A DNA stretch of 64,000 bases from positions 3,162,597-3,226,596 of the forward strand of contig LR590083.2 of NCBI GenBank assembly GCA_901457705.2, in the 5' to 3' direction. The DNA is from Beijerinckiaceae bacterium RH AL1 (lineage in GTDB: Bacteria; Pseudomonadota; Alphaproteobacteria; Rhizobiales; Beijerinckiaceae). The notes under the pieces are model-generated. The model made no database searches. It saw only the letters and a program-made list of their open reading frames with translations, and had not been told where the DNA came from. This document shows positions 53,600 through 61,853 of this stretch, piece after piece (position 1 is the stretch's first letter; the number at the start of each line of letters is the position of its first letter). A program made the position numbers and the translations under genes.

Positions 53600-55918
53600 A
53601 TGAACGAGCTTACCGTCGATAAGACCAATACCGAGTCCTACAAGATGGAGGGCAAGTGCCCGTTCGGCGGCGATCGTGTCGGCGGGGTGTTCGGCTCGGC
53701 GCCAACGCTCGAGACTTGGTATCCTCACCGCCTGCGCGTCGAGCTTCTGCATCAGAACGGGCTGGCCGCCGATCCCCTCGGCCCCGATTTCGACTATGCC
53801 GCCGAGTTCAACAAGATCGATCTCGAGGCGCTGAAGGGCGACATCAAGCAGTTCCTGACGAGCTCGGTGCCGTGGTGGCCGTCCGACTACGGCAACTACG
53901 GCCCGCAGATGATCCGCATGGCCTGGCACTCGGCCGGCACCTATCGCATCGCCGACGGCCGCGGCGGCGCCGGCACGGGCATGCAGCGCTTCGCGCCGAT
54001 CTCCTCGTGGTGGGACAACGGCAACACCGACAAGTCGCGCCGTCTGCTGCAGCCGATCAAGCACAAGTACGGCAACGCGCTCTCCTGGGCCGACCTCATG
54101 GTGCTGACCGGCAACTGCGCCCTCGAGATCATGGGCTTCCCGACCTACGGGTTCGCCGGCGGTCGCCTGGACGCCTGGGAAGCCGACAACGCGACCTACT
54201 GGGGTCCCGAGGTCAAGGACATGACCACGGTGAAGAAGTTCGACGACATGGTCTCGCGCGACAAGCGCTGGCGCGGCGAGAACGGCGACCCCGACTACGA
54301 CCTCGAGAACCCGCTCGCCGCCTCGCACCAGGCGCTGATCTACGTCAACCCTGAGGGCCCGAACGCCAACGGCGACCCGATGGGCTCGGCCCGCGACATC
54401 CGCACGACCTTCACGCGCATGGCGATGAACGACGAGGAGACGGTGGCGCTGATTGCCGGCGGCCACGCCTTCGGCAAGAGCCACGGCATGGTGCCGCCCG
54501 ACGAGATCGGCCCGCCGCCCGAGATGGCGCCGATGGAGGCCATGGGCCTCGGCTGGCACAACCCGAAGGGCGCCGGCAACGGCAAGGAGACGATGACCAA
54601 CGGCATCGAGGGCTCCTGGACGCCGGACCCGACGAAGTGGGACAACTCGTACCTCGAGAACCTCTTCAAGTTCGATTGGGAGCAAACCAAGAGCCCGGCC
54701 GGCGCCCTGCAGTGGAAGCCGAAGGACACCGGCGCGCCGAAGACCCCCGACGCGCACGTCGCGGGCCAGATGAATGACCTCATGATGATGACGTCGGACA
54801 TCGCGCTGAAGGTCGATCCCGAGTATCGCAAGGTCTGCGAGAAGTTCCTCGGCGACTTCGACGCCTTCACCCAGGCGTTCTCGAAGGCCTGGTACAAGCT
54901 CACGCACCGCGACATGGGCCCGAAGTTCCGCTACCTCGGCGCCGAGAAGACGATCGAGGACGACCTGCTCTGGCAGGACCCGCTGCCCGACCGCAACTAC
55001 GCGCTCGTCGGCGAGCCTGAGATCGCGACGCTGAAGCAGGCGATCGCGGCCACCGGCCTGTCGGTGTCCGATCTCGCCTTCGCCGCCTTCTCGGCTGCCT
55101 CCTCGTATCGCGACAGCGACAAGCGCGGCGGCGCGAATGGCGGCCGCCTGGCCCTCGCCCCGCAGAAGGACTGGGAGGTCAACGAACGGGCCGCCCCGGT
55201 CGTCGAGGCGCTCCGCAAGGTCGCGGGCGACTTCAACGCGGGTGCCGGCGACAAGAAGGTCTCGCTGGCCGACCTCATCGTGCTTGGCGGCTGCGTCGCG
55301 GTCGAGAAGGCGGCGCACGACGCCGGGGTCGACGTCGCCGTGCCGTTCGTGCCGGGCCGCGTCGACACGACCCAGGAGCTGACGGACATCGAGATGTTTG
55401 AGTGGCTGCGGCCGCTCGTCGACGGCTTCCGCAACTACGTCAGCGACGACTTCGCGGACGTCTCGCAGGGCGTGTCGCCCGAGGAGATGTTCCTCGACCG
55501 CGCCAACCTGATGACGCTGACGGCACCCGAATGGGCCGTCCTCACCGCCGGCGCGCGCGTGCTGAACCTCAACTACGACGGCTCGAAGGACGGCGTGTTC
55601 ACCGACAAGGTCGGCGTCCTGACGAACGACTTCTTCGTCAACCTGCTCGACACCGATCTCGTCTGGGAGAAGGTCGACACGCAGGGCAAGAGCTTCGTCC
55701 TCAAGGACCGCGCGAGCGGGCACTCGAAGTTCACGGCGACGCGCAACGACCTCGTGTTCGGCTCGAACGCCCAGCTGCGCTCGATCGCTGACGCCTACGC
55801 CGGCAGCGACGGTCACCAGCGTTTCGTGCGCGACTTCGTCAAGGCTTGGGACAAGGTCATGATGCTCGACCGCTACGACGTGAAGGGCCACAAGCGCTAC
55901 GCGCCCATGGCGGCCTGA
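53600..55918 (+). CDS. katG: Catalase-peroxidase KatG
   Basis: The 772-residue protein is a full-length bifunctional catalase-peroxidase that removes hydrogen peroxide. The distal heme site [11 protein letters not shown] (about 105-115) supplies Arg, Trp and His, IYVNPEGP contributes the adduct Tyr, and RMAMND plus [10 protein letters not shown] the adduct Met and proximal His. The second, inactive domain follows with its normal length. The ATG at 53600 has AGGA upstream. No oxyR is adjacent in this window. Confidence 0.97.
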   Translation: MNELTVDKTNTESYKMEGKCPFGGDRVGGVFGSAPTLETWYPHRLRVELLHQNGLAADPLGPDFDYAAEFNKIDLEALKGDIKQFLTSSVPWWPSDYGNYGPQMIRMAWHSAGTYRIADGRGGAGTGMQRFAPISSWWDNGNTDKSRRLLQPIKHKYGNALSWADLMVLTGNCALEIMGFPTYGFAGGRLDAWEADNATYWGPEVKDMTTVKKFDDMVSRDKRWRGENGDPDYDLENPLAASHQALIYVNPEGPNANGDPMGSARDIRTTFTRMAMNDEETVALIAGGHAFGKSHGMVPPDEIGPPPEMAPMEAMGLGWHNPKGAGNGKETMTNGIEGSWTPDPTKWDNSYLENLFKFDWEQTKSPAGALQWKPKDTGAPKTPDAHVAGQMNDLMMMTSDIALKVDPEYRKVCEKFLGDFDAFTQAFSKAWYKLTHRDMGPKFRYLGAEKTIEDDLLWQDPLPDRNYALVGEPEIATLKQAIAATGLSVSDLAFAAFSAASSYRDSDKRGGANGGRLALAPQKDWEVNERAAPVVEALRKVAGDFNAGAGDKKVSLADLIVLGGCVAVEKAAHDAGVDVAVPFVPGRVDTTQELTDIEMFEWLRPLVDGFRNYVSDDFADVSQGVSPEEMFLDRANLMTLTAPEWAVLTAGARVLNLNYDGSKDGVFTDKVGVLTNDFFVNLLDTDLVWEKVDTQGKSFVLKDRASGHSKFTATRNDLVFGSNAQLRSIADAYAGSDGHQRFVRDFVKAWDKVMMLDRYDVKGHKRYAPMAA

Positions 55919-55933
55919 CGTCTCCAACCTGAA

Positions 55934-55963
55934 CGAGCGGCTGCCGTCTTCGGCAGCCGCTCG
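55934..55963 (+). terminator. katG 3' hairpin
   Basis: CGAGCGGCTGCCG and CGGCAGCCGCTCG form a perfect 13-bp stem around TCTT, 16 bases after the katG stop. No T-run follows, so it may work as a transcript-stabilising or Rho-assisted end. Confidence 0.6.
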
Positions 55964-56510
55964 ACCGCTTGGCCAATAAAGCAATTCGGCCTGCAGCAGA
56001 CTTGCGCGGACCACAGGCCATTGCTGTCCTTCGCTGCTCGCCGATTAGGCGACAGGCCTCCTGATCAATAAGACTGAAGCTGAAAGCCTGCCGATTCCGC
56101 GTCTTCTCAGGACGAAAGGCAAGTCGGCTTGGACTTACTCGCCACGGTCCACACGTCAATGCGTTTTTGACTGCGTTCCCGGGGCGCCCGACACTACCTT
56201 AAGGAGACGCTCCCGGCGCCGTAGATCGATCGGGCTCCGTGAGACAACAGACGCTTCCGCACGCGCATGCCGGTCTCGGCGGCGGGTAGATGAGCGGTTT
56301 GAGCGTCTCAGATAGAGCCTTGGCTGTGCGAACTCTTCACCTCTTCTTCAACGGCCGCTTGCCGAACGCAGGCTGCGCAAGACGATAGTGTCCGTGACGC
56401 TGGTTCGCTCGCCGCGACAAACGTGCCGAGCCCCCTTCGTACGATCTCGTCAAGATGGAGACGCTCGAGTAAACGGATGACGATTGGCGAGTTGCCCGCG
56501 AGGATCGTCT
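55964..56510. other. 547-bp gap without recognisable genes
   Basis: Between the katG hairpin and the LprI-like gene I see no plausible coding sequence on either strand, no tRNA and no strong repeat. Base composition is mixed. The last bases (AGGATCGTCT before ATG 56511) provide the ribosome-binding site of the next gene. Confidence 0.5.
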
Positions 56511-56930
56511 ATGCTTCGAATATCGTCCTTTTGTCTCTTCGCCCTGTCAATGATTTCACCCAGCTACGCCGATGAAGATAGACCCTACGGTGGGCCGAAC
56601 GGCGGTCTGACTGCCTTGGAGCATTGCGCGCAGACAACGCAGGGCAACGATGTCCTGCTCGATGAATGCATCGCCGATGATCTTGTGAGGCTCGATGCAA
56701 AGCTAAACGCTAGGTACGCCTATCTGATGCGTACTGGCTCGAATGACTTCGCAGCGGCGCTTCGGGACGCTCAACGCTTTTGGATCGCGTATCGAGATTC
56801 GACATGCACACTTGAAAGCGGTTCATTTCGAAGAACTATCGGTTCGTCAAAGCGTGCCGACCGTGCCGCGTGTCTCCATAGAATTACAGATGATCGCGTA
56901 GAATGGCTGAACAACATCAAAGACCGATAG
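56511..56930 (+). CDS. LprI-like (DUF1311) secreted protein
   Basis: The ~139-residue protein has a signal peptide (MLRISSFCLFALSMISPSYA) and the DUF1311/LprI pattern in the mature part: four cysteines, ALEHCAQTT, DECIADDLVRLDAKLNARYAYL, AQRFWIAYRDSTC and AACLHRITDDR. Members are periplasmic; one, LprI of mycobacteria, inhibits lysozyme. AGGA is well placed before ATG 56511. A start 27 bases upstream is not needed for the signal peptide. Confidence 0.88.
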   Translation: MLRISSFCLFALSMISPSYADEDRPYGGPNGGLTALEHCAQTTQGNDVLLDECIADDLVRLDAKLNARYAYLMRTGSNDFAAALRDAQRFWIAYRDSTCTLESGSFRRTIGSSKRADRAACLHRITDDRVEWLNNIKDR

Positions 56931-57071
56931 GTTTGCTTTGATGATCGAAGGTTATTGCGAACAATTTGTTTCTATATGGGATCTGCTTACGAACAGACGT
57001 CGCTGCAGGCGTAAAGCTGAGTATCTTAGGCAAATGTTTCAAGGCAACACACCTTCTCGGAGAGGACGTTG

Positions 57072-57449
57072 ATGCGGATGGTTTTGAGGGCAATGATTGC
57101 GCTAGTCGTGTTTGCATCGCAGTGTCACGTTGACGCATTCGCTCAAGCGCCCACCACGACGCCCCAGGCGAAGGTGCCGTCGACCACGACGCCGTCGGCG
57201 CCTCCCGCTACCGAGGATAAGCCACATACAGTCTACGACACATTGTTCGATACCCTCTCTGAAAAGCCAAAATGGGACATCGACAGCACCAAGTGCAACG
57301 TGCAGGCAACAATCGATTACGACAAATATTACGAGAAGCTGCCTGAGCTTCGTAAGGCTTGGCTTAATCAGGACTATTCTCTGGAGGACAATCTCCATCA
57401 TGCCCGGCAGCTTCTTACCTTGATTATCATGCGTCACATGGGCGCGTAA
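57072..57449 (+). CDS. Secreted protein of unknown function, possible N-terminal half of a split gene
   Basis: The 125-residue protein has a signal peptide (MRMVLRAMIALVVFASQCHVDAFA) and a proline/threonine-rich start to the mature region (TTTPQAKVPSTTTPSAPP). A second part from WDIDSTKCNVQATIDYDKY has one cysteine. AGAGGACG lies before ATG 57072. The gene stops at 57447-57449 and another ATG begins inside the stop (TAATG). I do not recognise a family. The following gene has many cysteines but no signal peptide, so the two may be one protein. Confidence 0.65.
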   Translation: MRMVLRAMIALVVFASQCHVDAFAQAPTTTPQAKVPSTTTPSAPPATEDKPHTVYDTLFDTLSEKPKWDIDSTKCNVQATIDYDKYYEKLPELRKAWLNQDYSLEDNLHHARQLLTLIIMRHMGA

Positions 57450-58039
57450 TGACTTTTGCTGTATACAATAGCTCTGACACTAAGCCGACGACCGATTGCC
57501 ATTTTACGGCCGGCATCTCTTATACTGACAAATACGGACAGACGCAGAGCTTCAACGCGGTTCATTGGGACTTTACGAACGCCTTGGCCGCAAAAATAAA
57601 CTGGCAGATATTTGATGAAAACAAATTCAATGAGATTGCGGAAAATTGGTCGTATACGAAAGGCGCCGATGACTTCAACCAGCTCGAAGAGCCGTTATCC
57701 AACGACGGCAAGTACCATCCTCTGCATGAAGAAGAAAACACAGAGACGCCCGGCCCCAGTAGCACCACAAGCGATTGCAGCACATCTCTCTACAATGCCA
57801 ATGCCGTTTTCATTCGGGCTACAACGTATTGTCGCAAGGACTACATGGACACTAAGGGTGGGTACATTGCGCTGGAAGCCTCCAGGGTATGTTCGAAGTC
57901 CAACAGCGAGCAGGCTTTGAAGTCTGAGGCGATGTACGCGATGAAGCAACTCGACAAGCTGGTTCGCCAGACGGGCCGCAGGAACGCGTGTGTGTTTCTC
58001 GACGAGCTGCAGCGCTCGATCGAGAGGGGGAAGCGATAG
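57449..58039 (+). CDS. Cysteine-rich protein of unknown function, possible C-terminal half of a split gene
   Basis: The 196-residue protein has at least five cysteines (TDCHF, SDCSTSLY, TYCRKDY, VCSKSN, NACVF) and no signal peptide. Disulfide-type spacing suggests an extracytoplasmic protein. The frame is one base behind that of the upstream gene, so a single deleted base would have split one secreted protein into two. Alternatively TAATG coupling makes two cytoplasmic or co-secreted products. Composition is AT-richer than average here. Family not recognised. Confidence 0.6.
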   Translation: MTFAVYNSSDTKPTTDCHFTAGISYTDKYGQTQSFNAVHWDFTNALAAKINWQIFDENKFNEIAENWSYTKGADDFNQLEEPLSNDGKYHPLHEEENTETPGPSSTTSDCSTSLYNANAVFIRATTYCRKDYMDTKGGYIALEASRVCSKSNSEQALKSEAMYAMKQLDKLVRQTGRRNACVFLDELQRSIERGKR

Positions 58040-58236
58040 CTGATCGTTTGCGATGCCGCACTCCGACTTGGTACCTGAGGTCCAAGGACGCATGGGCTCC
58101 TACGCACCTCTTTTCGCCGATCTCGGACGAAAGACCGATGCGGAATGGCGGCGGCGGCATCGGCGATTGGATCGGGCGCTAAGGAAATGTTGGTGATGAG
58201 GGCGTAGCGTCATGCTCCGTCATCTTCGAAGCCGAC

Positions 58237-58887
58237 ATGCACGTCACCGACCCATCACCGTTACTGTCGCAGGTTCCCGTCAGCGACCGGTCGAAGCGAG
58301 ATCTCGTGGCGCGCATGACGGCCCCGTCCCGGCACTACCACGTCTTCGAGCATCTCGACCTGCTGTGGCGGCGGCATATCCAGTATCGCGATCATGTGCT
58401 CGATGTATTCGACGAGACGCCTGAAGCTCTCATTGCGTCGGCGATCGCCTATCATGACGCCGTCTATGTCGCTGGCGACCCCGACAATGAACGACGCTCG
58501 GCAGAGCTTTGGCTGGAGGTCAGCGCATCGGCGTCCGACCTCTCGCTGGAGGAGAGGTTTTGGGTGGCCGACACCATTCGGGCCACGGCCAACCATATCA
58601 CCGCGGCCGCCACGCTTCGTCCTGACGATAAAGGCGACATCGCGAGGCTTTGGGTGATCGAGCTCGATCTCACGCCGCTCGGCGAAGAGCCCGAAGTCTT
58701 CGATCGCAACATGGAACTCTTGAACGCCGAAGCGACCCATGTCGCGCCGGAGCAACGTCACGCCGGCGTGCTCGAGGGACTGCGGGGCTTCGCGTCGGCA
58801 CGGCCGTTGTACCGCTCCGCGCCGCTGGCCCAAGCTTTCAACGACTCCGCGCGCCGGAACTTCGCACGATATCTTCCGAATGCGTAA
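58237..58887 (+). CDS. Predicted HD-superfamily metal-dependent phosphohydrolase
   Basis: The 216-residue protein has the HD-like pattern of a small family of predicted phosphohydrolases: SRHYHVFEHLDLLWRRHIQYRD near the start, then IAYHDAVYVAGDPDNERRS with paired histidines/aspartates for two metals. No partner domain is present, and the substrate is unknown. The ATG at 58237 starts after a short non-coding gap; its own promoter is not evident. It is followed by the barrel-FecR-cyclase series. Confidence 0.82.
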   Translation: MHVTDPSPLLSQVPVSDRSKRDLVARMTAPSRHYHVFEHLDLLWRRHIQYRDHVLDVFDETPEALIASAIAYHDAVYVAGDPDNERRSAELWLEVSASASDLSLEERFWVADTIRATANHITAAATLRPDDKGDIARLWVIELDLTPLGEEPEVFDRNMELLNAEATHVAPEQRHAGVLEGLRGFASARPLYRSAPLAQAFNDSARRNFARYLPNA

Positions 58888-58968
58888 CTGGTCTGTCGTT
58901 CAGCTACGGAAGTAAGCAAAAATTAACCCTAACAGCCGTTTACTCCCCGAAGATAATCGGGGCGGCTG

Positions 58969-60330
58969 GTGTTCGAATTCAGGAAGCTTGGAAGACCAAC
59001 GTTCCGGAAGGTCGCGGGGACGACGGCTGTCGTCTGGTGGCTGCTGTCCGCGGTGGCGAGCCCGACTGCAGCTCGGGCGGAGTCGAACGACGAGGCGCAG
59101 CGTGCGATCCTGTTTCGCCAGTCGCTCAAGCATCCGCAAGACGTGTCGCTGGCCTTGGCCTACGCCGACTCGTGCCTCAAGCTGCAGGACTATGAGGGTG
59201 CGATCGGAGCGCTCGAGCGTGTCCTGTTCTTCGCGCCCAACGACGGGCATCTGAAGGCGGAGCTCGGCCTTCTCTACGCTCATCTGCAGTCCTACGAGCT
59301 TGCCAAGCAGTATTTCGATGCGGCGCAGGCGGATCCCGCACTCGACGAGATCACACGCGGCAAGATCGCCGCGCTCGAACCGACGATGCGCACCGCCGTC
59401 ACCGGCAATTACGCGTTCGCCTTCATCCAGGCCGGCGTTCGCTATCAAACCAACGCGGCGTTCAATCCCGACAACAACATCCTACGCCTGTCGAACCAGG
59501 ACTACACGCTGCTGCATCCGAAAGACCGTGGTCCCGACACCAACGGCTTTCAGACGGTGCAGCTCGGTTTCGATCGCGACCTCGGTAACCAGCGCGGCGA
59601 CACCCTGGAGTTCCGCCTGACGGGATACGCGACCGAGCAGTCCCGTTTCACCGACCTGAACGTAAGCCTCTATGACGTCAGCATCGGCCCGCGTTTCAAG
59701 CTGGCGCCGGAGTGGCGGCCGGACTGGACGATCAAGCCCTACGTGGTCGGCGGCCAGGCGTTTCTCGCGGGGTCGCATTACCTCACCTCCGGAGGCGCCG
59801 GCGTGATCGCCGACCTTCCGATGCGCGCCGGATACCTCCTCGAGCCGGGTGTCGAGGTCCGCCGCCTTCAGTTCGCGAACGTTTCGGTCTTCTCGAGCCT
59901 CAACACCGGTTACGCCGCGACGACGTCGCTCACGGGCTCGGCCGAGCTCAGTCCAAAATTTGCCGCGACGGCACGCTTCGCCTGGACGCGCGACGCCGCC
60001 GATGCCGCCTACCAAACCTCGAGCTCCATCGCCGAGGAGTTTGCGCTTGTCGACCGGTTTTCTTCGCTCATTCCGGGACACGCGGAGACCTGGTCGGCAT
60101 CGCCCTATCTCAAGCTTCTGCAAACAAGCTTCGATGCGCCGAACCCGTTCGTCGACACGGCCGTCACGCGGCGGGACAGCGAGATCCAGGTCGGCTTGGT
60201 GCTCGACACGCCGATCAGCCGCACCTTCACCATCGTGTCGAACGTCCAATTCGCGAAGATCAGCTCGAACATCTCGAGCTATCGGCTCAGCAACTTTTCC
60301 GTTCTCACAGGCCCGGCGGTGAGGTTCTGA
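58969..60330 (+). CDS. TPR and outer-membrane beta-barrel protein, first of the FecR-cyclase series
   Basis: The 453-residue protein has an N-terminal signal-type segment (VAGTTAVVWWLLSAVASPTAARA), then TPR-like helices (YEGAIGALERVLFFAPNDGHLKAELGLLYAHLQSY, about 75-110), then a beta-rich C-terminal half that ends in AVRF, the aromatic terminus of outer-membrane barrels. The layout resembles surface-assembly modifier-type TPR-barrel proteins. GTG 58969 is the start; the stop overlaps the fecR-like ATG (TGATG). Its ligand is unknown. Confidence 0.75.
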   Translation: MFEFRKLGRPTFRKVAGTTAVVWWLLSAVASPTAARAESNDEAQRAILFRQSLKHPQDVSLALAYADSCLKLQDYEGAIGALERVLFFAPNDGHLKAELGLLYAHLQSYELAKQYFDAAQADPALDEITRGKIAALEPTMRTAVTGNYAFAFIQAGVRYQTNAAFNPDNNILRLSNQDYTLLHPKDRGPDTNGFQTVQLGFDRDLGNQRGDTLEFRLTGYATEQSRFTDLNVSLYDVSIGPRFKLAPEWRPDWTIKPYVVGGQAFLAGSHYLTSGGAGVIADLPMRAGYLLEPGVEVRRLQFANVSVFSSLNTGYAATTSLTGSAELSPKFAATARFAWTRDAADAAYQTSSSIAEEFALVDRFSSLIPGHAETWSASPYLKLLQTSFDAPNPFVDTAVTRRDSEIQVGLVLDTPISRTFTIVSNVQFAKISSNISSYRLSNFSVLTGPAVRF

Positions 60331-61853
60331 TGCGCGCTGCACTTCGACTGGCTGCATCGGCGGTCGCCATGTTCAGCATCGCGGCGCCTGCCGAGATCCG
60401 TGCGCAGGAGGTCGTCGGCGCGGTGACCGCGGCCAACGCGTCGCTGACGGGCAAAGCGCCCGGACGCGCCTCGCGGTCGTTGAAGATCGGCGCCGACATC
60501 TTCTTCAAGGATCACATCGCCACGAAGCGCGGCGGCGCCGCGCAACTGACCTTTCTCGACCGCAGCACCTTGAGCGTCAGCGAGAACAGCGATCTCGTGA
60601 TCGACGAGTTCGTCTACAATCCGGGCGCCAGGGGAACGATGAGCGCAACGCTCTCGAAGGGCGTGCTGCGCTTCGTCGGCGGCGACATCAGCCACGTAGG
60701 CGGCACGACCGTGAAGACCCCGACGGTGACGATCGGCATTCGTGGCGGCATCGGCACGATCGCCGTCGTCAAGGACGCAGCCGGCGTTGCCTCGATTCCG
60801 GGCGTGCCGCCGGATTTCCACGGCGGGACGATCGTCGTCAACGGCTACGGCACGCTGTCCGTCAGCAACGGGGCGACCAGCGTCGAGATCTCGCGGCCGG
60901 GTTTCGCGGTCTTCGTCGGGGCGGGGGCTCAAACGATCGCGGCGCCGAGCCGCTTCGACATGGCCGCCGCGCGGGCGCTGACGAAGACGCTGTCGAGCCA
61001 AGGCAGGCAGCGCGGAGGCGCGTCGCCGCATGGGGGCGGCGTGCTGGCCAAGAGCGACACGACAAGATTGCTTTCCATCGTTCCGCCGGCTGCCACTCCT
61101 TCGACGCCGACGATCGATGCGCTCGGGTTCACGAGCATCTTCTCGGCGGGAAATGCTTTGGCTCGGAACCAGGCTCAGACCCATCAGGCTCGGCAACTTC
61201 AGCAGCAATTGGCCGTGATCCCGGTGCGGGCGCCGGCCGCACAGCTTACGACGACCAGCACCCCGCCGAGTGGCACGACCGGCACGCCGCCCGGTACAAC
61301 GACCATCACACCGCCAGGTGGGACAACCACCACACCGCCAGGTGGGACAACCACCACGCCGTCGGGTGGAACGACCACCACGCCGTCGGGTGGAACGACC
61401 AACCCGCCGCCGGGCGGAACGACCACAACGCCGCCGGGTGGGACGACTAGCCCGCCGCCGGGTGGCCCGATTGTTACCCCGCCGGGTGGCCCGGTCGGCA
61501 CGCCGCCAGGTGGCCCGATCGGCACGCCCCCACGTGGCCCGATCGGCTCGTCCCCAGGTGGCCCGATCGGAACGCCCCCAGGTGGCCCGATCGGCAATCC
61601 GCCGGGCGGCCCGATCGGCACGCCCCCAGGTGGCCCGATTGGCACGCCGCCGGGTGGCCCGATTGGCATGCTGCCAGGCGGTCCGATCGGCATGCCGCCA
61701 GGCCGCCCGATCGGCTCGCCGCCAGGTGGCCCGATCGGCATGCTGCCAGGCGGTCCGATCGGCATGCCGGGTCATGACAACGGTCAGGGCAACAACAACC
61801 AGAACAACGGACAGGGGAACCAGCAGAACAACGGTCATGGTCCGGGCCACTAG
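60330..61853 (+). CDS. FecR-domain periplasmic protein with proline-glycine repeat tail
   Basis: The 507-residue protein has a signal peptide (MRAALRLAASAVAMFSIAAPAEIRA) and a FecR-type beta domain (residues ~30-190), with DHIATKRGGAAQLTFLDRST and KTPTVTIGIRGGIGTIAV as typical segments. A linker follows, then nineteen 8-residue repeats of PPGGTTTT or PPGGPIGT type (about residues 328-479) and a glycine/asparagine-rich end. FecR domains commonly pair with CHASE2 cyclases, as here. The stop lies inside the next gene (17-bp overlap). The repeat tail may span peptidoglycan or bind it. Confidence 0.82.
   Translation: MRAALRLAASAVAMFSIAAPAEIRAQEVVGAVTAANASLTGKAPGRASRSLKIGADIFFKDHIATKRGGAAQLTFLDRSTLSVSENSDLVIDEFVYNPGARGTMSATLSKGVLRFVGGDISHVGGTTVKTPTVTIGIRGGIGTIAVVKDAAGVASIPGVPPDFHGGTIVVNGYGTLSVSNGATSVEISRPGFAVFVGAGAQTIAAPSRFDMAAARALTKTLSSQGRQRGGASPHGGGVLAKSDTTRLLSIVPPAATPSTPTIDALGFTSIFSAGNALARNQAQTHQARQLQQQLAVIPVRAPAAQLTTTSTPPSGTTGTPPGTTTITPPGGTTTTPPGGTTTTPSGGTTTTPSGGTTNPPPGGTTTTPPGGTTSPPPGGPIVTPPGGPVGTPPGGPIGTPPRGPIGSSPGGPIGTPPGGPIGNPPGGPIGTPPGGPIGTPPGGPIGMLPGGPIGMPPGRPIGSPPGGPIGMLPGGPIGMPGHDNGQGNNNQNNGQGNQQNNGHGPGH
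61311..61766 (+). repeat. Nineteen 24-bp coding repeats in the FecR-domain gene
   Basis: The 456-bp tract is made of 24-bp units encoding PPGGTTTT (units 1-6) then PPGGPIGT-type variants (units 7-19, with G/V/M/S/N exchanges and LPGG or PSGG forms). All changes keep the reading frame. Such tandem repeats gain and lose units by slippage, so length should vary among strains. Confidence 0.9.

Noticed and set aside
61199-61765. Long open frame on the minus strand through the FecR repeat tract, encoding a GGPIG-type repeat protein
   Set aside because: It is the mirror image of the 24-bp repeats; repeats with no stop in one frame stay open in others. It has no ribosome-binding site and lies wholly inside a better supported gene.
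61311-61766. Regular 24-bp repeats resembling a CRISPR array
   Set aside because: There are no spacers: units are contiguous, vary by codon-preserving changes and encode a protein in frame. No cas genes are present anywhere in the window.
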